Source: Eubacteriales Family XIII. Incertae Sedis bacterium (lineage in GTDB: Bacteria > Bacillota > Clostridia > Peptostreptococcales > Anaerovoracaceae). From it: a stretch of 8,471 nucleotides of DNA. The stretch is from assembly GCA_031281765.1 (NCBI GenBank), contig JAITEX010000104.1:1-8471 (forward strand), given 5' to 3'. Shown here piece after piece: positions 1 to 5,924 of this stretch. Under the pieces are notes generated by a model. It was not told the origin of the DNA, did no database searches, and saw only the letters and a list, made by a program, of their open reading frames with translations. The stretch's first letter is position 1; each line of letters starts with the position of its first letter. The position numbers were made by a program, and so were the translations under genes.

Positions 1-1445
1 TGCGGGAAGCCGGCATAGAGGACATCGTGATCGTCGTCGGTTACCTGAAGGAGAAGTTCGACTACCTCATCGACAAATACGGCGTGAAACTCATCTACAA
101 TCCCGAATACGCGGTAAAAAATAATTTTGTCAGCCTCTACTGCGCGCGGGAACATTTGAAACGGACCTATATCTGCGTTGCGGACCACTGGATCGAGGGG
201 AGCGTGTTTCATCAGTACGAACCCTGCAGCTGGCTTTCGTGCGTCTATCATGAGGGCAAGACGAACGAATGGGGCGTCAGCGTCGGAGCGGCGAACCGCA
301 TTACGAAGATGCGCGCGGGAGCGGAGGACAGCTGGATACTGATGGGTCCCGTCTATGTGGACGCTGAGGCTTCGCGGCTCCTTGCGGGCCTGCTCGAAAG
401 CTATTACGAAAACCCCGGCGCGGACAACTATTATTTCGAGGACATCATCAGGGAGCATCTCTCCGATTTCACTATCTTCATCAACAAGCAGGACGCGGCG
501 AACATCTATGAATTCGAAAGCCTTGAGGACCTGCGCCGGTACGATGAAACCTACCGGACGGACAGCGGCAACGAGATAATGCAAAAAATCGCGGCTGAGT
601 TCGGCGTCGCTGAGCAGGACATCTCCGGCATACGCCCGCTGAAAGAGGGGATGACGAACAGCAGCTTTGTATTCAAAGTGGCGGGGGAATCTTATGTCTT
701 CCGCATTCCCGGCGCGGGGACGGATATGCTGATAGACCGCGCCCAGGAGAAGCGGACCTACGAGCTTATTGCGCCGCTTGACGTATCGGATGAAATCATC
801 CTGTTCGAGCGCGATTCGGGCATCAAAATCAGCCGCTACTATGAGAACGCGCGCGTCACAGACCCGGAAAACGAGGAGGATGTGAGGGAGGTCATGCGCC
901 TGCTGCGCACCATACACGAAGCGGACATCGTTCCCGACCATTCCTTCGGCATCGAGCATATGATCGACTTTTACGAGAAGCTCGCGAATGAGCGCGACGC
1001 GATACTCTTTGAGGACTATGCCGAAGTCCGGATTATGGCGGACCGGCTGATCGCGAAGAAGAAAGAGATAGACATTCCCGAGACGCTCTGCCATATCGAC
1101 TATGTGTTTGCGAACCTGCTGCGCCTGCCGGACGGCTCTATCCGCGTGATCGACTGGGAATACAGCGGCGGGGGCGACCCGCTTATCGACATAGCGATGT
1201 TCTCGATATATGCGTATTACGACCGCGCAAAGGTCGACAGGGCAGTGCGCTTCTATTTGGACAGGGAGCCGGCGCGGGATGAACAGGCGAGGGTCTATAT
1301 GTATGTCGCCCTCGGCGGTTTCCTCTGGTCGCTGTGGTGTGAATACAAACAGTCGCTCGGGGACGAGTTCGGTGAATACCCGATGATACAGTATCGCTAT
1401 ATGAAGGACTTTTATCACATACTTGAAAGTGAGGGGCTATTATGA
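1..1445 (+). CDS. licA: LicC-LicA fusion: phosphocholine cytidylyltransferase / choline kinase (5' partial)
   Basis: Bifunctional cytoplasmic enzyme expected to phosphorylate choline (LicA part) and activate phosphocholine with CTP to CDP-choline (LicC part). The frame is open to the left edge (first whole codon at base 3, reading REAGIEDIVIVVGYLKEKFD), so the N-terminus with the nucleotide-binding signature lies outside the window. The GTG at base 27 falls inside a conserved strand and is not a real start; residues here are counted from it. Nucleotidyltransferase part, about 1-170: YNPEYAVKNNFVSLY (24-38), ADHW with putative metal-ligand D53, and YYFED with D139. Choline-kinase part, about 185-472: glycine/asparagine loop KEGMTNSSFVF near 206-216, catalytic-loop HxDxxxxN as H356-D358-N363, and metal-binding DWEY at 376-379. 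All key kinase residues are present. It ends in TGA overlapping the start of the permease gene by 4 nt, implying translational coupling. The family assignment is firm; choline rather than another amino-alcohol is inferred from the LicCA/LicB pairing. Confidence 0.9.
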   Translation, partial: REAGIEDIVIVVGYLKEKFDYLIDKYGVKLIYNPEYAVKNNFVSLYCAREHLKRTYICVADHWIEGSVFHQYEPCSWLSCVYHEGKTNEWGVSVGAANRITKMRAGAEDSWILMGPVYVDAEASRLLAGLLESYYENPGADNYYFEDIIREHLSDFTIFINKQDAANIYEFESLEDLRRYDETYRTDSGNEIMQKIAAEFGVAEQDISGIRPLKEGMTNSSFVFKVAGESYVFRIPGAGTDMLIDRAQEKRTYELIAPLDVSDEIILFERDSGIKISRYYENARVTDPENEEDVREVMRLLRTIHEADIVPDHSFGIEHMIDFYEKLANERDAILFEDYAEVRIMADRLIAKKKEIDIPETLCHIDYVFANLLRLPDGSIRVIDWEYSGGGDPLIDIAMFSIYAYYDRAKVDRAVRFYLDREPARDEQARVYMYVALGGFLWSLWCEYKQSLGDEFGEYPMIQYRYMKDFYHILESEGLL

Positions 1446-2524
1446 CAGAATCACTGAATGCGAATGCGGTCGCACTGAAAAGAAAGGTCGACAGCCGGTT
1501 TTTCCGCAAGGGCGTGACGGTTGCCGTCATGTCCGGCATGGCGTACGGGCTGTACAGCGCGTTTATTACCTACGCGATGGGAGCGGGCATATGGACCGAA
1601 TGGTACGGCCCGAACCCGGGCCTCACCGTATTCACGGTCACCTTTGTGATAGCGACCCTCGGCAGCGGCATCAACGATACGATGAGCGCGGTGTGGGCCA
1701 TCATTATCGCGGCCGGGAAGGGGAAGCTCGGCGATTTCCTGCGCTGCCTGAAAACGAAGCCCGGCGCGGTCATGGTAGCCTGCGCGATAATAGGCGGGCC
1801 GATTGCGAGCGCGGCCTATATCATCGCGCTGCAGATGGCCGGTTCCATCATTATCCCGATTACGGCGCTGTGCCCCGCGATAGGGGCGCTGCTCGGGCGC
1901 ATCCTTTTCAAGCAGCCGCTGTCGGCGCGCATGATAGCCGGCATAGCGATATGCCTCTGCGCAACCACCATGATCGGCAGTACGCAGATGGGAGGCGACG
2001 CCCCCGATACGCAGATCATCGGCTGCCTCATCGCCTTTATCGCGGCGCTTGGCTGGGGGATCGAGGGCTGCGTCGCGGGTTTCGGCACTATCGTCATCGA
2101 TTATGAAATCGGCATCACCATACGCCAGCTGACGTCGGGGCTCGCGAACCTCATTATCATGGTCCCGGTCATGAGCCTTATCGCGGGGAATATCGCGCTG
2201 TCGCCGCGATTGACATTTGCAGCGCTGACGGACGGCCCGTCAATGCTGATTTTTGCGGTAAGCGGCTTCTTCGCGCTTTTCGCCTACAGCCTTTGGTACA
2301 AGGGCAACAGCATGTGCGGCGCTGCGCTCGGCATGGCCTGCAACGGGGCTTACTCGTTCTGGGGGCCGTTCTTCTGCTGGCTTGTCCTCGGCGTCATCTT
2401 CGGTCAGGAAGGCTGGAACCTTGCGCCGATAGCCTGGGCGGCGGCCATATTGATGTTCATCGGCATACTGCTCATCGCGGTCAATCCGCTGAAATTATTC
2501 CGCCGGAATGAAGGGAGGGCCTGA
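1442..2524 (+). CDS. licB: LicB-like choline permease (DMT/EamA superfamily)
   Basis: Integral membrane transporter of the drug/metabolite transporter superfamily, predicted to import choline for the adjacent LicC-LicA enzyme. The 360-residue protein is hydrophobic throughout, with about ten apparent membrane segments: near 24-46, 60-77, 80-92, 107-127, 128-156, 162-180, 191-218, 229-249, 266-284, 290-318 and 327-348 (some boundaries may merge). The glycine-rich, small-residue-rich helices and internal duplication expected of EamA proteins are visible: the pattern around 128-156 (ALCPAIGALLGRILFKQPLS) is the classic end-of-helix motif followed by a short loop. It is somewhat longer than the roughly 290 residues of Haemophilus or pneumococcal LicB, mainly through an N-terminal extension and longer loops. 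The start ATG overlaps the upstream stop as ATGA, with a GAGGGG Shine-Dalgarno at 1431-1436. The substrate is inferred from gene order, not from residues. Confidence 0.82.
   Translation: MTESLNANAVALKRKVDSRFFRKGVTVAVMSGMAYGLYSAFITYAMGAGIWTEWYGPNPGLTVFTVTFVIATLGSGINDTMSAVWAIIIAAGKGKLGDFLRCLKTKPGAVMVACAIIGGPIASAAYIIALQMAGSIIIPITALCPAIGALLGRILFKQPLSARMIAGIAICLCATTMIGSTQMGGDAPDTQIIGCLIAFIAALGWGIEGCVAGFGTIVIDYEIGITIRQLTSGLANLIIMVPVMSLIAGNIALSPRLTFAALTDGPSMLIFAVSGFFALFAYSLWYKGNSMCGAALGMACNGAYSFWGPFFCWLVLGVIFGQEGWNLAPIAWAAAILMFIGILLIAVNPLKLFRRNEGRA
2511..2519 (+). promoter_or_regulatory. Strong Shine-Dalgarno for the small winged-helix gene
   Basis: AAGGGAGGG lies inside the last codons of the permease gene, 7 nt before the ATG at 2527. 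It fixes that start and supports the 90-residue reading frame as a translated gene. Confidence 0.75.
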
Positions 2525-2526
2525 TC

Positions 2527-2799
2527 ATGCTGCCTTTGAATTATGCCATATTACACTGCTACCGCACGTTGGAAACCGCGGACGCCGATCAGATAATGGA
2601 AAGCCTGAAAGCGGACTATGAACGTTCGCGCTCATTCAGGAAAAAGACGGTCGTCGAATCCCTGATGACGGCGAAGGAGAACGGCATTCTCGAGGAAGCC
2701 GGTTATGAGGCGGACGCGGGCGGCGGCCTGCACGTCTTTTACCGGTTGACCGATTACGGCAAGGAGATTTTGGACAAATACATACCGATTACGGTATAA
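2527..2799 (+). CDS. Small winged-helix-like protein, putative regulator
   Basis: A 90-residue soluble protein that I do not recognise as a named family. Its layout is that of a single winged-helix domain: helix about 3-14, helix about 18-29, a basic candidate recognition helix about 35-52 (RSFRKKTVVESLMTAKENG), then a wing and final helix with the pattern FYRLTDYGKEIL at about 71-82. The YRLTxxGxxxL pattern is typical of PadR/MarR-type winged helices, where it follows the wing. The protein is complete and begins 2 nt after the permease stop with a strong ribosome-binding site, so it is co-transcribed with the choline genes. Its 3' end carries the -10 box of a candidate promoter for the next gene, next to a palindrome it could bind. 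Alternatively it is a non-DNA-binding winged helix. Function is inference; that it is a real gene is well supported. Confidence 0.68.
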   Translation: MLPLNYAILHCYRTLETADADQIMESLKADYERSRSFRKKTVVESLMTAKENGILEEAGYEADAGGGLHVFYRLTDYGKEILDKYIPITV

Positions 2800-2800
2800 T
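2770..2800 (+). promoter_or_regulatory. Candidate internal promoter ahead of the sulfatase-type gene
   Basis: A perfect TATAAT at 2795-2800 overlaps the TAA stop of the upstream gene. The best -35 candidate is TTGGAC at 2770-2775, giving a 19-nt spacer, longer than the usual 17. The predicted transcription start falls at about 2807-2808, on or one base before the ATG at 2808, so the transcript would be leaderless or nearly so. No Shine-Dalgarno is visible ahead of that ATG, which is consistent with this. Confidence 0.45.
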
Positions 2801-2801
2801 A

Positions 2802-2815
2802 TTTGTCATGACAAA
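2802..2815. promoter_or_regulatory. Perfect 14-bp palindrome, possible operator over the start codon
   Basis: TTTGTCATGACAAA is identical to its own reverse complement and is centred on the ATG at 2808-2810. It begins 1 nt after the TATAAT box, where a dimeric repressor would block RNA polymerase. The adjacent small winged-helix protein is an obvious but unproven candidate binder. A perfect 14-bp palindrome is expected about 0.5 times by chance in a window this size, so position is the main support. Confidence 0.35.
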
Positions 2816-4895
2816 ACGAATACTGTTTTTCGCGTATTGGGCTGTTGCGTTACCGCTGATACCCTTTATCAGCTATGCGTATATAGACCCTGCGACTACG
2901 ACCTATATCATCCAAATCATTACGGCTATCGTGATTACGCTCGGCGTTACCATCGGCGTATTGCTGTATCGCGTGCGCATGATAACCATGAAGACCAAGG
3001 CGCACCTGCTGAAGTTCCGCGTGCGCGCTTCCGCGGCGGCGGAGCCGCCGCGGGAGCGCGCGGCAACCGGCGCGGCGGGGGAAACGCTGGAGTATTTCCT
3101 GCCGGTCAGGGAGAGTTTCCCGGCTGTGGTGCGGGACGACGAATACGTTGCCCGCGCGCCGCTTGCCGGCGGCGGCGGAGCCGCCGCCACGCGGTCGCCC
3201 GGAAAATGGAAACGCCTCGTGAGGGACGACAGAAGGTTCGGGAAACGGGTACTCACCATTTTGCCGCTCGCGTTCGCGCTCTCATTCTCCTTTATCGTAT
3301 TCTCGTGTTTCGATTTATATAGTACGAATTACGGCGATATGCCGTTCACGCTGAAGGAAATCACGCCGGTCATACTCGAAATGGGCGCGATAGCCTTCGT
3401 TTTGTCCGCCGCGGTCATGATGGTGTTCAAGGGGCGGCTGCTCGACATCGTCATGTGCGTCGCGCTTTCGGCGCTCCTCGGCGGGTACCTGCAGTCCACC
3501 TTTATGAATAAGGGCCTCGGCGAACTGACGGGGGACGCTTTAGACTGGAGCAAGCTGACGGGGCAGACGATGATAAACGCCGGCGTCTGGGCGCTCGTAT
3601 TCATCGTGGTAATGGCCTCGCGGTATTTCCTGAAAAAAGAGGTATGGCGCAAGGGCGTCATCCTTGTGCCGCTGGTAGTGGTCGCGGTCCAGTTCGTGGC
3701 CCTGATGAGCGTACTGCCGGGCGCGGATACCGGCGCGAACCCCGCCATCAAGAACTCAGAGACAAAAGCGCTTACCTATGAGGGTATCTACAATGTGGGA
3801 TCCGGCAAAAATGTCGCCGTATTCCTGCTCGACAGACTCGACGAGCGGTTCGTTGACATGGTGAGCGCGTCCGACCCCGATTTCTTTGCGCCGCTTGACG
3901 GCTTCACGCAATATACAAACAATCTTTCCACGTATTCGAGAACTTTCCCGGGCATGGTGGAATTGTTTACGGGGAAAACGTACTTCTGGGAACGGCCCGC
4001 GGAAGAATATTTCGACGAGGCGTATGGCGAGTCGTCCTTCTTTCGGGATATTAAACAGCACGACTTTCTTCTCAATCTGTATTTGCTGAGAGCCTATGAC
4101 TACAGTAATGTCGAGCAGCTTGCGGATGTTGCGGAGAATAACGGGTCGGTAGAGTATAGCGTAAGGACGCGCGTGGCAATGGTCAAACTGCTGAAGCTTT
4201 CGGCGCTGCGAAACGCGCCGCATATGGCCAAACCGACGCTCTGGATGTCAACCGCCGAGATGGGCGCTACCGTAATGAGGTCCCGCGATGAATACGGCGA
4301 ATATATCGACGATGACGTCGCCTTCTATGACGGGCTCAGAAAGCAGCGGCTTTCCGTGGTCCCTGGGAATAATTTTTCCTTCTACCATCTGAATGGCCCG
4401 CATGCGCCGTTTACCATGTCGGCCGATGTCAAGAGGGTCGACAAATCGAATGTGACGGAACAGACGAAGGGGTCGTTTCAAATCGTCTATGAGTATATCG
4501 ACCAGCTGAAAAAGCTCGGCCTCTATGAGAATACCACGATAATTATTACGGGTGACCACGGTGACCCGAATGGAGGGCTGCCGATAGTTACGGGCTTGCT
4601 CGTGAAGCCTGCGGGCGCATCAGGAACGCCGCTGAAGACGTCGAACGCGCCGACCGGTACGGACAATTTCCGGGCCACGGTAATTGACGCTGTCGGAGGG
4701 GATACCTCGTCATATGGCCTGCCGTATGACAAAGTGCCGGAGGACGCGGACCGGGTATGGCCGTATTATTTAAAAGGCTCCAAGCAGGAACTTGTCGAAT
4801 ACGAGGTCACCGGCGACGCGAAGCAGAAGGACAACTGGCGAAAGATTGGGACCATACCGTTTCACGTCAGGTATATTGAGCCGCATATGAGATAG
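2808..4895 (+). CDS. Polytopic membrane protein with extracellular sulfatase / phosphoglycerol-transferase-type domain
   Basis: A 695-residue membrane enzyme of the alkaline phosphatase superfamily (LtaS/OpgE/sulfatase branch), expected to act outside the membrane on a lipid-linked or wall-linked phosphate or sulfate ester. About seven membrane segments are visible: near 5-24, 32-54, 148-170, 186-207, 210-228, 254-273 and 283-303. The catalytic domain runs from about 333 to the end. Its first strand NVAVFLLDRLD supplies D342 (and perhaps D345) for metal binding. The segment NLSTYSRTFPGMVELFTGK (372-390) should hold the Ser/Thr nucleophile, with T375, S377 and T379 as candidates. FYHLNGPHAPF gives H527 and H532, and TGDHGD gives D583-H584. 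A low-complexity linker at about 66-140, between segments 2 and 3, is encoded by GC-rich palindromic DNA. The start at 2808 gives an immediate hydrophobic segment but has no Shine-Dalgarno. Sulfatase activity is not implied; transfer of a phospho-substituent to the glycopolymer is an inference from context. Confidence 0.78.
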   Translation: MTKRILFFAYWAVALPLIPFISYAYIDPATTTYIIQIITAIVITLGVTIGVLLYRVRMITMKTKAHLLKFRVRASAAAEPPRERAATGAAGETLEYFLPVRESFPAVVRDDEYVARAPLAGGGGAAATRSPGKWKRLVRDDRRFGKRVLTILPLAFALSFSFIVFSCFDLYSTNYGDMPFTLKEITPVILEMGAIAFVLSAAVMMVFKGRLLDIVMCVALSALLGGYLQSTFMNKGLGELTGDALDWSKLTGQTMINAGVWALVFIVVMASRYFLKKEVWRKGVILVPLVVVAVQFVALMSVLPGADTGANPAIKNSETKALTYEGIYNVGSGKNVAVFLLDRLDERFVDMVSASDPDFFAPLDGFTQYTNNLSTYSRTFPGMVELFTGKTYFWERPAEEYFDEAYGESSFFRDIKQHDFLLNLYLLRAYDYSNVEQLADVAENNGSVEYSVRTRVAMVKLLKLSALRNAPHMAKPTLWMSTAEMGATVMRSRDEYGEYIDDDVAFYDGLRKQRLSVVPGNNFSFYHLNGPHAPFTMSADVKRVDKSNVTEQTKGSFQIVYEYIDQLKKLGLYENTTIIITGDHGDPNGGLPIVTGLLVKPAGASGTPLKTSNAPTGTDNFRATVIDAVGGDTSSYGLPYDKVPEDADRVWPYYLKGSKQELVEYEVTGDAKQKDNWRKIGTIPFHVRYIEPHMR
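3023..3061. repeat. Long GC-rich hairpin inside the sulfatase-type gene (copy 1)
   Basis: Arms 3023-3040 and 3044-3061 are inverted repeats of 18 nt that pair fully apart from one G-U, around a GGA triloop (3041-3043). The inner ten pairs are perfect. It encodes residues around 72-85 of the linker (SAAAEPPR at 75-82). There is no U-tract after it, so it is not an intrinsic terminator. Its 19-bp core recurs at 3169-3187. Confidence 0.8.
3168..3188. repeat. GC-rich hairpin inside the sulfatase-type gene (copy 2)
   Basis: Nine perfect pairs (3168-3176 with 3180-3188) surround the same GGA triloop. The 19-bp core GCGGCGGCGGAGCCGCCGC at 3169-3187 is identical to 3033-3051. Here it is read one base out of phase relative to copy 1, giving GGGGAAA (121-127) instead of AAAEPP, so the identity is at DNA level and not protein level. 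Confidence 0.8.
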
Positions 4896-4904
4896 CAGGC
4901 AACG

Positions 4905-5918
4905 ATGAAGCGTCCCGCACTATCGATAATAATACCGGTATATAATATGAGCGGCCTTCTTCAGGACTGCATTGATTCGGTCTGTCGGCAAACGACGGAC
5001 GACTATGAAATCATTATTATTGACGACGGCTCTACGGATGATACGCCGGAAATCATCAGACGCAATGCCGCGCGGCTCGGGGATAAGCTGCGCACGGCGC
5101 GCCAGGAAAACAGAGGGCAGGGCGCCGCGCGCAATGCCGGCCTTTCGATGGCAAACGGCGACTACGTATGCTTTATTGACGCGGACGATATGCTGGCCGG
5201 GCGGGCGCTTGAAACCCTGCTTGAGCGCGCTCTTTCTGACGGGTCGGACATCGTCCACTGTGATTATACCTACTATTATCCCGATACGGGAAAGCAAAGG
5301 GGATCTTCGCCCGATAGAATTTTTGCCGAAAGCCTGCTTGTCGGCGCGGAATGTGAGCGGTTGCTCGGCATGAAATATTATTATTCGGTAAACAACCTGT
5401 ATCGCGCCGCGTTTCTTGCGGAACACGGCATCCGGTACGGAGATGAACGGGTCTACGAGGACTGGGTCTTTATAGCCAGATGCGCCAACGCGGCCGAACG
5501 GGTCTCGCTCGTGGATGAGCCGCTCTATATCATCCGCGTGAACCGTTCTTCCGTCACGCATAGCGGCTATGGCTCGGATGTCCATTACCAGAGCTTTCTC
5601 GCGGCCATACACGGTACGGCGGGTGCGGTAAAGCCGCGGAACCGGTATACCGGTTATTTCCTCGCCAAGCAGTTCAATGACAAGATGGCGGCATATTACT
5701 GGAAGCGGGTGCCGCGGCGTCTGCGGGCCGCTTTTCTGAGGGATTTCCTCGCGGTAATGGCCACGGTCGATATTGAACTGCCGCCGAAGGGCGGCGATGC
5801 CGTGCTCCGCTTTCTTGTGAAATTCCGCGTGCCGGAACGGAAAAGATATACGCTCTATTTTTGCGCGATGCTCTTTGTCTCGGCACGGACGGTGCTTGCG
5901 AAATATATGAAAGGATAA
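4905..5918 (+). CDS. Family 2 glycosyltransferase (GT-A fold)
   Basis: A 337-residue inverting glycosyltransferase of the WcaA/CapI-like GT2 family, probably cytoplasmic and membrane-associated, adding a sugar to the polymer or its lipid-linked precursor. The nucleotide-sugar fold is complete: SIIIPVYN near 7-14, DDGSTDDT at 40-47, AARNAG near 75-80, the DxD motif DADD at 92-95, and YEDW at 184-187 with the likely catalytic-base region E185/D186. The C-terminal third (about 230-337) is basic and amphipathic, ending in a hydrophobic stretch (YTLYFCAMLFVSARTVLAKY) that could sit on the membrane. The start has only a weak AGCAGG at 4894-4899, and the gene begins 9 nt after the previous stop. It is a full-length paralogue of the N-terminal half of the next gene. 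The donor sugar cannot be told from the sequence. Confidence 0.87.
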   Translation: MKRPALSIIIPVYNMSGLLQDCIDSVCRQTTDDYEIIIIDDGSTDDTPEIIRRNAARLGDKLRTARQENRGQGAARNAGLSMANGDYVCFIDADDMLAGRALETLLERALSDGSDIVHCDYTYYYPDTGKQRGSSPDRIFAESLLVGAECERLLGMKYYYSVNNLYRAAFLAEHGIRYGDERVYEDWVFIARCANAAERVSLVDEPLYIIRVNRSSVTHSGYGSDVHYQSFLAAIHGTAGAVKPRNRYTGYFLAKQFNDKMAAYYWKRVPRRLRAAFLRDFLAVMATVDIELPPKGGDAVLRFLVKFRVPERKRYTLYFCAMLFVSARTVLAKYMKG

Positions 5919-5924
5919 CTATCT

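Noticed and set aside
27..29. GTG as the true start of the LicC-LicA protein
   Set aside because: The frame is open to the window edge and the upstream codons (REAGIEDI) belong to the conserved nucleotidyltransferase fold, so the gene simply begins outside.
1423..2106. 227-codon open frame overlapping the permease gene
   Set aside because: Arg/His/Gly-rich composition with no recognisable motif, in a shifted frame inside a clear membrane-protein gene: a shadow of GC-rich codon use.
3031..3053. Intrinsic transcription terminator
   Set aside because: The stem is strong, but it is followed by GAGCGCG rather than a U-rich tract and lies inside an uninterrupted 695-codon gene.
4920..5612. 230-codon open frame on the minus strand opposite the first glycosyltransferase
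   Set aside because: It is antisense to a well-supported GT2 with intact catalytic motifs, has no ribosome-binding site I can see and no family resemblance. The similar minus-strand frames at 7443-8192 and 3756-4223 were dropped for the same reason.
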